DNA of 64,000 nucleotides from Maribacter sp. (lineage in GTDB: Bacteria; Bacteroidota; Bacteroidia; Flavobacteriales; Flavobacteriaceae), in assembly GCA_002749285.1 (NCBI GenBank), contig PDPR01000013.1:89623-153622 (forward strand), given 5' to 3'. Positions 56,284 through 64,000 of the stretch are shown piece by piece. Each line of letters begins with the position of its first letter. Position 1 is the stretch's first letter. Below the pieces are notes generated by a model. It was not told the DNA's origin, made no database searches, and saw only the letters and a list, made by a program, of their open reading frames with translations. The translations under genes were made by a program, and so were the position numbers.

Positions 56284-57426
56284 ATGGATTTCACTCTAAC
56301 TGAAGAGCACCTAATGATCAAGGAGGCTGCTCGGGAATTTGCCCAAAATGAATTATTGCCCGGTGTTATCGAACGTGATGAAACCCAGAAATTCCCGACT
56401 GAACAAGTGAATAGAATGGGCGAACTCGGCTTCATGGGCATGATGGTCGACCCTAAATATAAAGGAAGTGGCCTAGACACCCTTTCCTATGTCTTGGTCA
56501 TGGAGGAATTATCAAAAATAGACGCTTCATCATCCGTAATAGTATCTGTCAATAATTCATTGGTGTGCTACGGTCTTGAAACCTATGGCACCGAAGAGCA
56601 AAAACAGGATTACTTGACCCGGTTGGCCAACGGGGAAGTCATAGGGGCGTTTTGCCTTTCCGAACCAGAAGCCGGGAGCGATGCCACTTCACAGAAAACA
56701 ACTGCCTTGGACAAAGGGGACCACTATATCCTTAATGGTACCAAAAACTGGATCACAAACGGCAGTTCCGCCTCGGTATATATAGTAATCGCACAAACGG
56801 ACAAGGAAAAGGCACATAAGGGTATCAATGCCTTGATCGTGGAAAAGGGAATGCCCGGTTTTGAGATCGGCCCAAAAGAGAACAAGCTTGGTATTAGGGG
56901 AAGTGACACACATTCCTTGATATTCAACGATGTCAGGGTTCCTAAGAAAAATAGGATCGGTGATGACGGGTTTGGATTCAAATACGCCATGAAGACCTTG
57001 GCGGGAGGTAGGATCGGTATCGCGGCACAAGCTCTGGGAATAGCAGCGGGAGCCTACGAATTGGCAAAGAAATACGCTAAGGAACGTAAGGCCTTTGGCA
57101 CCGAGATCGTCAACCACCAAGCCATTGCATTTAAATTGGCCGACATGCACACCCAGATTGAGGCAGCAAGACTTTTGGTCTACAAAGCGGCCAAGGATAA
57201 GGATATGGGGCTAAATTATGATCTTTCGGGCGCTATGGCAAAATTATATGCCTCACAGGTAGCCATGGAAACCACCATAGAGGCTGTCCAGATACATGGC
57301 GGAAACGGTTATGTAAAGGACTATCATGTTGAGCGATTAATGCGGGATGCCAAAATAACACAAATCTACGAGGGCACTTCCGAAATACAGAAAATCGTTA
57401 TTTCACGAAGTATTACAAGGGACTAG
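56284..57426 (+). CDS. Acyl-CoA dehydrogenase
   Basis: This 380-residue FAD enzyme oxidises acyl-CoA to enoyl-CoA and passes electrons to ETF. It has the family motifs AFCLSEPEAGSDATS and LNGTKNWITNG, and the C-terminal IYEGTSEIQKIVISR, whose Glu in YEGTSE is the catalytic base in short-chain types. It is a single gene with its own promoter and a terminator after it. Length and motifs suggest a short-chain or butyryl-CoA type, but chain length is not fixed by sequence. EtfAB at 24 kb would be its partner. Confidence 0.94.
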   Translation: MDFTLTEEHLMIKEAAREFAQNELLPGVIERDETQKFPTEQVNRMGELGFMGMMVDPKYKGSGLDTLSYVLVMEELSKIDASSSVIVSVNNSLVCYGLETYGTEEQKQDYLTRLANGEVIGAFCLSEPEAGSDATSQKTTALDKGDHYILNGTKNWITNGSSASVYIVIAQTDKEKAHKGINALIVEKGMPGFEIGPKENKLGIRGSDTHSLIFNDVRVPKKNRIGDDGFGFKYAMKTLAGGRIGIAAQALGIAAGAYELAKKYAKERKAFGTEIVNHQAIAFKLADMHTQIEAARLLVYKAAKDKDMGLNYDLSGAMAKLYASQVAMETTIEAVQIHGGNGYVKDYHVERLMRDAKITQIYEGTSEIQKIVISRSITRD

Positions 57427-57474
57427 TCCATTCTAAATCCTATTGTGGTTCCAAGACTTTGGTAAACATATAAA

Positions 57475-57501
57475 AAACCACCCTTTTAACCGGGTGGTTT
57501 T
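57475..57501 (+). terminator. Terminator after the acyl-CoA dehydrogenase gene
   Basis: AAAACCACCC and GGGTGGTTTT form a 10-bp stem around TTTTAAC-like bases with T-rich flanks, 48 bases past the stop codon. Confidence 0.82.
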
Positions 57502-57690
57502 ACTTTCTGAGACACCATGATCTGAAAATATCCTTTTTTTGAGCAGGCTTTGCCCCTATAGGCATTTGTGAAATTCTCAATAAACACTTTAAAAAAATTC
57601 GATTTTGAAGTTTTTTTATCTATTATTTAAAAACGTTGGTTTTTTTTGTGATAAAAAAGCATAATGATGAGGATAATTCATGGAATATGA

Positions 57691-57698
57691 TATTTTTG
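57691..57698 (+). promoter_or_regulatory. gltB promoter -7 box
   Basis: TATTTTTG is an exact TAnnTTTG box, 17 bases before the gltB ATG. No clear -33 TTG is seen. Confidence 0.5.
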
Positions 57699-57715
57699 TC
57701 AAAATACCATAATCT

Positions 57716-60700
57716 ATGAAATTGACTGAACAAGGGTTGTACCTACCAGAATTTGAACATGATAATTGTGGCGCGGGCTTCATTTGTAGTCTTAAAGGGG
57801 AAAAATCCAATGACATTATCCACAAGGCATTGGAGATCTTGGACAAACTGGAACATCGTGGTGCGGTAAGTGCCGATGGAAAGACCGGTGATGGGGCCGG
57901 TATCCTTATAGATATCCCACATGATTTCTTCATCGATGTATGTGATCTTGAATTACCTGCTGCCGGGGAATATGCGGTCGGTAACATTTTCCTGCCACAA
58001 AAGGAAAACCAAAGAAATTTCTGTATAGAGGAATTCGAAAAGAACATTGAGGCACAGGGACTAGGACTTCTTGGTTGGCGAAATGTTCCTGTAAACAGGT
58101 CTATTCCTGGCCGTATCGCCATGGAAACGGAGCCTTTTGTAAAACAGGTCTTTATTGCCAAAGAAAATACCGAACAGGATTCCCTTCAGTTCAACTTGAA
58201 ATTGTTCGTTGCCAGAAAGATTACCGAGCATGCGATATTGAATTCGAAATTATCTGAAAGCAAATTCTTCTACGTCCCTAGTTTATCAACTAAGATAATC
58301 ATCTTCAAAGGGCTTTTAATGCCTAAGGACATTAGCCTTTATTATACCGATCTAATGGATCCCAGGGTGGTCACAAGACTTTCTTTGGTGCACCAACGTT
58401 TCTCGACCAACACCTTTCCCACTTGGGACCTAGCGCAACCCTTTAGGTACATGTGCCATAATGGGGAGATAAATACTTTGAGAGGCAATGTGTCCCGTAT
58501 GAGATCAAGGGAGGAATTGCTAGAAAGCGAATGGTTCGGGGAGAACATCAAAAAAATACTGCCGGTCATACTCCCAGGGAAATCGGATTCCGCCACTATG
58601 GATATGGTTGTGGAATTACTTCTAATGACAGGTCGTTCACTCCCTGAGGCAATGATGATGATGGTACCAGAGGCCTGGGAAAAGAATACCGGAATGTCCG
58701 AGGCAAAACGTGCTTTCTACGAATACAATTCCTGCAGTATGGAACCTTGGGACGGGCCAGCCTCAATACCTTTTACCGACGGCAACTATATTGGTGCACT
58801 TCTAGATAGAAATGGTTTGCGCCCCTCGCGATACACCGTAACCAAAAATGGCAATGTCATCATGTCCTCGGAAACCGGGGTCGTTGACATAGAGCCCGAA
58901 GATGTTGAATTTCACGGTAGACTCGAACCTGGCAAAATGTTCTTGGTGAACATGGAGGAAGGAAGGATCGTCAATGATGGGGAAATAAAGGAAGGGATAG
59001 CACAAAGGCATCCCTACAAAAAATGGTTGGATGAAAACCTTGTCCATCTTAAGGACATACCCTATAATGATTGTCCCCTATTCTTGGGGGAAGCCCCCTT
59101 GGAAAAACGAAAAGCCGTTTTCGGATATACCTTGGAGGACATCTACACCCTTATTCTTCCTATGGGGAAAACAGCCAAAGAACCTATAGGGTCGATGGGG
59201 TCGGATACCCCGATAGCCGTCCTTTCCGAACGTCCACAGCATATCTATAATTACTTTAAACAACTATTTGCACAAGTTACGAACCCACCCTTGGACGGTA
59301 TACGTGAGGAGTTGATAACCGATATCAGCCTTACTTTGGGGAATGACCATAATCTTTTTACAATCACTGACAAACATTGCAGGAAACTAAAGATCCAAAA
59401 CCCCGTTATCTCCAAAGAGGATCTGGATAAAATAAAAAATTACGATGCCAGTCCCGACTATAAGGTCGTTTCCATTCCTATGTTGTACGAGATCGCAAAA
59501 GGCCTAAACGGATTGGAAGACGCCCTTGAATCGGTATTAAAACAATCCTCCAATGCAATCAATGATGGTGCGAACATAATTATACTATCGGATAGGAACA
59601 CCAATGAGGAGATGGCCCCCATACCCGCCCTATTGGCCTGCTCCTATGTGAACAGTGGGCTTCAGGGAAATGGCAACCGCTCCAAGCTAAGCATAATCAT
59701 TGAATCGGCCGAACCCCGTGAGGTCCATCATTTTGCACTTTTATTTGGATTTGGCGCCAGTGCGATAAACCCGTATTTGGTGAATGAAATTATCGCAGAG
59801 CAGATAAAGGAAAATGATATTACGGAAATTTCATTTGAAGAAGCCATAAAGAATTATAATAAGGCTATTGGCAAAGGTATACTCAAGGTCATGAACAAAA
59901 TCGGTATTTCCACCTTGAATTCATATCGTGGCTCCCAGTTGTTCGAATGTATCGGGATCAACACCAAGGTCGTCGATAAATATTTCCCGAATACCCCTAC
60001 CCGAATCCAGGGAATCGGACTCTATGAGATAGAAAAGGAAATCGCAAAAAGACACCACAAGGCCTATAACAAAAATGGTATAAACGCAAACCTCGATTTG
60101 GAAATCGGTGGGGAATACAGATGGAGGAGGAATGGGGAAAAACATATGTTCAACCCCCTATCGGTCGCTAAGCTCCAAAAAGCTGTCCGAGGCAATGAAC
60201 CGGACACGTATAAGGAGTTCGCCGCAATGGTGAATGAACAATCCAAAAACCTAATGACCATTCGTGGATTATTTGAATTTTCCAATTTCGACCCTATTCC
60301 CTTGGATGAGGTTGAGCCTTGGACCGATATTGTAAAGCGATTCAAGACAGGGGCCATGTCCTATGGATCCATCAGTAAGGAAGCACATGAAAACCTGGCC
60401 ATTGCCATGAACCGTATTGGCGGCAAGAGCAATTCTGGTGAAGGTGGCGAGGACCCCAAGCGTTTTTATAAGAACGAAACCGGTGAATGGAGAAACAGTG
60501 CCATTAAGCAAGTTGCATCCGGTAGGTTTGGGGTCACTTCGAATTACCTGACGAATGCCCAAGAAATTCAAATAAAAATGGCACAGGGGGCCAAACCTGG
60601 TGAAGGAGGGCAGTTACCAGGCCCTAAAGTGGGTCCGGCCATTGCGAAAACCAGGAATTCAACCCCATATGTAGGATTGATATCCCCTCCACCACATCAT

Positions 60701-62224
60701 GATATTTATTCCATCGAGGATCTTTCCCAATTGATATTCGACCTTAAATCTGCCAATAGAAAAGCCCGTATCAATGTTAAATTGGTATCTGAAGTGGGAG
60801 TAGGCACCATTGCCGCCGGGGTTTCCAAAGCCAAGGCAGACGTTGTACTTATTTCCGGTTTTGATGGTGGAACAGGGGCATCACCCCTAACATCATTGAA
60901 ACACGCTGGACTCCCTTGGGAATTAGGCATCGCGGAGGCCCAACAAACACTTGTCATGAACGACCTTAGGAATAGGATCGTTCTAGAATGTGATGGACAG
61001 TTGAAAACAGGGCGCGATGTAGCCATTGCATGCCTTTTGGGTGCTGAGGAATTCGGTTTTGCAACCGCCCCATTGGTTGCCTCTGGTTGTATCGTAATGC
61101 GCGTATGCCATCTAAATACCTGTCCGGTCGGTATTGCCACCCAGAGCCCTGAATTGCGTAAAAAATTCAAGGGCAAACCCGAACATGTTGTGAACTACAT
61201 GTATTTCGTAGCCCAAGAACTTCGTGAGATCATGGCGCAACTAGGGTTTAGGACAATCAATGAGATGGTCGGCCAGGTCCAAAAACTGGATCGTAAAAAA
61301 GCAATTGACCATTATAAGGCCAACGGAATAGATTTATCACCTATCCTTCACAAGATAGATGTCCCTAAGGGCACTAAATTCCACAATACCGAGAAGCAAC
61401 AGCACGATGTTCACAAATCCATCGAATTCAAGATCCTGGAAAAAGCCCGACCCGCTTTGTTCAGAAAGGAAAAAATATCATTGGACTTCCCTATAAAAAA
61501 TACGGATAGGGCCGTTGGGGCAATAATAAGTAATGAAATATCAAAGGTCTATGGAGCGGAAGGGCTGCCGACAAATACCATAAAATTGAATTTTACAGGT
61601 TCTGCCGGACAAAGTTTCGGAGCCTTCGCAACATCTGGCCTTACCATGATCGTAAATGGTAATACCAATGATTATCTAGGCAAGGGACTTTCCGGTGCCA
61701 AATTGATCATAAAGGTACCTGAAAAATCAACCATAGTACCCGAAGACAATGTCATTACGGGCAACGTTACCCTTTATGGTGCAACCGCAGGGGAAGCCTA
61801 TGTAAATGGAAAGGCTGGCGAACGTTTTTGTGTTCGAAACTCTGGGGCAAAAACCGTGGTGGAAGGCATTGGTGACCATGGTTGTGAGTATATGACCGGA
61901 GGGGTATCCGTCATTCTTGGGGAAGTAGGCCGGAATTTCGGCGCTGGAATGAGTGGTGGCATTGCCTATATTTATGACAAGAACGGAACATTCGAAAAAA
62001 ATTGCAACAAAGAGGCACTTAACCTATTAGCTGTTGATGAAGCCCAAGATATTGAACAACTAAAGGAACTTATCGAAAACCATAACAACCATACAATGAG
62101 TCCTTTGGCACAACGTATTCTTGAGAATTGGGAAGAATCCCTCCCAAGTTTCGTCAAGGTTTTCCCCGAGGAGTACAAACAGGCATTAATCCGCTTAGAA
62201 AAAGAAAGATTACAAACAACTTAA
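57716..62224 (+). CDS. gltB: Glutamate synthase, large subunit
   Basis: GltB (1502 residues) converts 2-oxoglutarate and glutamine to two glutamates. Cys18 in DNCGAGFI is the amidotransferase nucleophile, exposed after removal of a 17-residue propeptide. The glutaminase domain runs to about residue 400. After a central domain, the FMN-binding synthase domain contains SNSGEGGEDPKRF and GGTGASPLTSLKHAGLPWE. A 3Fe-4S cysteine cluster lies in CHLNTCPVGIATQ, and the beta-helix GXGXG domain is at the C terminus. gltD follows after eight bases. Confidence 0.97.
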   Translation: MKLTEQGLYLPEFEHDNCGAGFICSLKGEKSNDIIHKALEILDKLEHRGAVSADGKTGDGAGILIDIPHDFFIDVCDLELPAAGEYAVGNIFLPQKENQRNFCIEEFEKNIEAQGLGLLGWRNVPVNRSIPGRIAMETEPFVKQVFIAKENTEQDSLQFNLKLFVARKITEHAILNSKLSESKFFYVPSLSTKIIIFKGLLMPKDISLYYTDLMDPRVVTRLSLVHQRFSTNTFPTWDLAQPFRYMCHNGEINTLRGNVSRMRSREELLESEWFGENIKKILPVILPGKSDSATMDMVVELLLMTGRSLPEAMMMMVPEAWEKNTGMSEAKRAFYEYNSCSMEPWDGPASIPFTDGNYIGALLDRNGLRPSRYTVTKNGNVIMSSETGVVDIEPEDVEFHGRLEPGKMFLVNMEEGRIVNDGEIKEGIAQRHPYKKWLDENLVHLKDIPYNDCPLFLGEAPLEKRKAVFGYTLEDIYTLILPMGKTAKEPIGSMGSDTPIAVLSERPQHIYNYFKQLFAQVTNPPLDGIREELITDISLTLGNDHNLFTITDKHCRKLKIQNPVISKEDLDKIKNYDASPDYKVVSIPMLYEIAKGLNGLEDALESVLKQSSNAINDGANIIILSDRNTNEEMAPIPALLACSYVNSGLQGNGNRSKLSIIIESAEPREVHHFALLFGFGASAINPYLVNEIIAEQIKENDITEISFEEAIKNYNKAIGKGILKVMNKIGISTLNSYRGSQLFECIGINTKVVDKYFPNTPTRIQGIGLYEIEKEIAKRHHKAYNKNGINANLDLEIGGEYRWRRNGEKHMFNPLSVAKLQKAVRGNEPDTYKEFAAMVNEQSKNLMTIRGLFEFSNFDPIPLDEVEPWTDIVKRFKTGAMSYGSISKEAHENLAIAMNRIGGKSNSGEGGEDPKRFYKNETGEWRNSAIKQVASGRFGVTSNYLTNAQEIQIKMAQGAKPGEGGQLPGPKVGPAIAKTRNSTPYVGLISPPPHHDIYSIEDLSQLIFDLKSANRKARINVKLVSEVGVGTIAAGVSKAKADVVLISGFDGGTGASPLTSLKHAGLPWELGIAEAQQTLVMNDLRNRIVLECDGQLKTGRDVAIACLLGAEEFGFATAPLVASGCIVMRVCHLNTCPVGIATQSPELRKKFKGKPEHVVNYMYFVAQELREIMAQLGFRTINEMVGQVQKLDRKKAIDHYKANGIDLSPILHKIDVPKGTKFHNTEKQQHDVHKSIEFKILEKARPALFRKEKISLDFPIKNTDRAVGAIISNEISKVYGAEGLPTNTIKLNFTGSAGQSFGAFATSGLTMIVNGNTNDYLGKGLSGAKLIIKVPEKSTIVPEDNVITGNVTLYGATAGEAYVNGKAGERFCVRNSGAKTVVEGIGDHGCEYMTGGVSVILGEVGRNFGAGMSGGIAYIYDKNGTFEKNCNKEALNLLAVDEAQDIEQLKELIENHNNHTMSPLAQRILENWEESLPSFVKVFPEEYKQALIRLEKERLQTT

Positions 62225-62232
62225 ATCGAAAC

Positions 62233-63699
62233 ATGGGAAAGATTACAGGATTTTTGGAATTCGATAGAAAAATAGAGGAATACGCCCCAGTAGGGACACG
62301 TATAAAAAACTATAAGGAATTTACCATTCCATTGAAAGAATCGGTACTTAAAAACCAAGGGGCCCGATGTATGGATTGTGGTATCCCTTTTTGCCATAGT
62401 GGCTGTCCATTGGGCAATTTTATACCTGATTTCAACGATGCCGTATACCGTGGCAAATGGGAAAAAGCCACAAGAATATTACATGCCACCAATAACTATC
62501 CGGAATTTACAGGTAGGTTATGTCCTGCCCCTTGTGAAGAAGCATGTGTGCTAGGAATCAATGAAGACCCGGTTACAATCGAGAACATTGAGAAGAACAT
62601 TGTTGAAACCGCATTCAAAAATGGTTGGATAAAACCCCAACCCCCTAAGGAGCGGACAGGGAAAAAAATAGCCATCATTGGTTCTGGACCTTCTGGATTG
62701 GCGGCTGCACAACAACTGAATCGTGCCGGACACCTAGTCACCGTCTACGAAAGGGATGAAAAGCCGGGCGGACTTCTACGCTATGGCATTCCAGATTTCA
62801 AAATGGAGAAAAGCGTTATCGATAGAAGGTTGGAAATACTAAAGGCAGAAGGTATTGATTTCCAATGTGGGGTCCATATCGGGGTCGATATAAAAGCAGA
62901 TCGGTTAAAGGATGGATTTGATGCATTGGTCTTATGTGGTGGAGCCACTGTCAGGCGAAATCTCCCCATAAAAGGTGCAGACCTTAAAGGCGTGGTCCAA
63001 GCTATGGATTTCCTAGAACAGAATAACCGAAGGGTCGATGGTATAAAGGATTTGGGGGAAGAAATTTTAGCCACCGACAAAAATGTAATCGTCATTGGAG
63101 GAGGTGATACCGGTTCCGATTGTATCGGTACTTCTATTAGACAAAATGCAAGCTCAGTAACCAATTTTGAAATTATGTCCAAAGGCACACCTGAACGCCC
63201 TGAAGGACAACCATGGCCATTTTGGCCCATGCGCCTACGCCCAAGTTCTTCCCACGAAGAAGGTGCTGAACGCTATTTCAGTATTTCGACCAAAGAATTT
63301 ATCGGGGATAAGGACGGAAAACTCACTGGACTGGTCACTACCGAGGTCGAATGGATAAAAAGACCAGGAAAACGTCCCATATTAAAAGAAATAGAAGGCA
63401 CTGATAAAGAGTGGAAATGCGAACTGGCCCTTTTGGCCCTTGGCTTTACAGGATCTGAAATGACCATTGCAGGGCAATTAGGCCTAGATGCAGACCCAAG
63501 AACCAATATCAAGGCCTCTGACAAGGATTATATGAGCAATATACCAGGGGTATTCGTTGCAGGAGATCAACGCAGGGGACAATCTTTGATTGTCTGGGCC
63601 ATTTCCGAAGGTAGACAAGCTGCCTACCATGTAGACACTTACTTAATGGGCAAATCCGAACTACCCCTAAAAGGGCCAGGGGATTTACCAAGGGTATAG
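62233..63699 (+). CDS. gltD: Glutamate synthase, small subunit
   Basis: GltD (488 residues) feeds NADPH electrons to GltB. N-terminal cysteines for 4Fe-4S clusters appear in CMDCGIPFCHSGCPLGN and LCPAPCEEAC. The first Rossmann fold has IIGSGPSGLAAAQ, the second VIGGGDTGSDC, and the end GVFVAGDQRRGQSLIVWAI. ATG 62233 is chosen as MGKITGFLEF is the family start; the longer frame overlaps gltB. Terminator downstream. Confidence 0.97.
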   Translation: MGKITGFLEFDRKIEEYAPVGTRIKNYKEFTIPLKESVLKNQGARCMDCGIPFCHSGCPLGNFIPDFNDAVYRGKWEKATRILHATNNYPEFTGRLCPAPCEEACVLGINEDPVTIENIEKNIVETAFKNGWIKPQPPKERTGKKIAIIGSGPSGLAAAQQLNRAGHLVTVYERDEKPGGLLRYGIPDFKMEKSVIDRRLEILKAEGIDFQCGVHIGVDIKADRLKDGFDALVLCGGATVRRNLPIKGADLKGVVQAMDFLEQNNRRVDGIKDLGEEILATDKNVIVIGGGDTGSDCIGTSIRQNASSVTNFEIMSKGTPERPEGQPWPFWPMRLRPSSSHEEGAERYFSISTKEFIGDKDGKLTGLVTTEVEWIKRPGKRPILKEIEGTDKEWKCELALLALGFTGSEMTIAGQLGLDADPRTNIKASDKDYMSNIPGVFVAGDQRRGQSLIVWAISEGRQAAYHVDTYLMGKSELPLKGPGDLPRV

Positions 63700-63722
63700 A
63701 CAATCCAATATTATTGACATTA

Positions 63723-63759
63723 CAAAAAGGCTGCCTTTAAATTAAAGGCAGCCTTTTTG
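63723..63759 (+). terminator. Terminator after gltD
   Basis: AAAAAGGCTGCCTTTAA and its complement form a stem with a short loop, with T5 after it. It is 24 bases past the gltD stop codon. The following 150 bases hold nothing recognisable. Confidence 0.88.
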
Positions 63760-63914
63760 CATCCCTATTTCCCGTATTTATCCCTTCAGCCATATTCACT
63801 TGATTGACCGCAAGGATGAATACATCCATATTGATTTAGAAAATAAAAATAGTGTCATACCTCTTTTTTTATTGATTAAACTTATCAATCCCAATTGAGG
63901 TTATCCCATAAAAA

Positions 63915-63941
63915 AAGGCCCTCCACGCTGTGGAGGGCCTT
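63915..63941 (-). terminator. Terminator of the rRNA operon
   Basis: AAGGCCCTCCAC and GTGGAGGGCCTT form a 12-bp stem with a three-base loop; on the minus strand a T run follows. It begins directly after the 5S rRNA 3' end. Confidence 0.9.
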
Positions 63942-63942
63942 C

Positions 63943-64000
63943 AAGAAAGGCGGCGACCTACTCTCCCACCTGGTGTGGCAGTACCATCGGCGCGGACGGG
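63943..64000 (-). rRNA. rrf: 5S rRNA, 3' part (runs off right edge)
   Basis: The minus strand reads CCGATGGTACTGCCACACC, then GGTGGGAGAGTAGGTCGCC, the conserved 3' half of bacterial 5S rRNA. The 5' half and probably the 23S and 16S genes lie beyond the window. Confidence 0.92.

Noticed and set aside
56689-57150. Minus-strand open frame of 153 codons
   Set aside because: Shadow of the acyl-CoA dehydrogenase gene.
1-64000. CRISPR arrays, insertion sequences, prophage or replication origin
   Set aside because: No regularly spaced repeats, transposase, integrase, phage structural genes or dnaA-type clusters were seen in the window.

Overview
The window is a chromosomal segment of a member of the Flavobacteriaceae (Bacteroidota), probably marine. 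The signs are a gliding-motility lipoprotein (gldJ) and a type IX secretion protein (porV), promoters with the Bacteroidota -7 box TAnnTTTG, a MetX-aspartokinase-homoserine dehydrogenase fusion, a DUF5686 surface protein, a split methionine synthase and a moderate G+C content. The genus cannot be fixed from the sequence alone. Almost all of it is ordinary core genome, tightly packed in short operons.

Layout: (1) 1-13.8 kb, all on the minus strand, is a sulfur and methionine block: split metH, cysN/cysD/cysH, a DUF2061 protein, an Rrf2 regulator, the MetX-ThrA fusion, metY and metK. By eye it carries three SAM riboswitches of two classes (SAM-I before metH and metY, a long-loop SAM-II before metK), plus a perfect inverted repeat on the cys promoter that could be the Rrf2 operator. 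(2) 13.9-28.8 kb: a relic of a TonB-dependent receptor, deoxynucleoside kinase, dipeptidase E, a TonB protein, membrane-bound and soluble pyrophosphatases, a DUF5686 protein, pdhB, etfBA, a bifunctional nuclease, a nucleoside transporter and thyA. (3) 29-43.6 kb: folA, murI, a PafA-type phosphatase, mlaEF, DUF389, manC, SprT-like, GIY-YIG-like, SDR and M28 genes, the E2 and E1-alpha genes of pyruvate dehydrogenase, and cdd. (4) 43.6-48.2 kb: porV, gldJ and murF; porU is not between porV and gldJ.

(5) 48.2-51.1 kb is the only clearly accessory region. Two tRNA-Val genes (GAC and UAC anticodons) bracket a decayed Rhs core. Its 3' end runs, across a one-base frameshift, into a domain with a complete metzincin zinc motif and Met-turn. 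A small lipoprotein gene overlaps the end of this toxin-like sequence by ATGA, as expected for an immunity gene. This is the most likely place for something undescribed. (6) 51.2-64 kb: folC, a TonB/TolA-like protein with exbD and exbB, nhaD, an acyl-CoA dehydrogenase, gltB and gltD, and the 3' end of a 5S rRNA gene at the right edge, so an rRNA operon lies just beyond the window.

How the parts work together: cysDNH would activate and reduce sulfate, the fusion protein and metY would turn aspartate and sulfide into homocysteine, the two MetH pieces would methylate it and MetK would make SAM, with SAM feeding back through the riboswitches. PDH, ETF and acyl-CoA dehydrogenase genes serve central carbon and fatty-acid oxidation, and gltBD ammonia assimilation.
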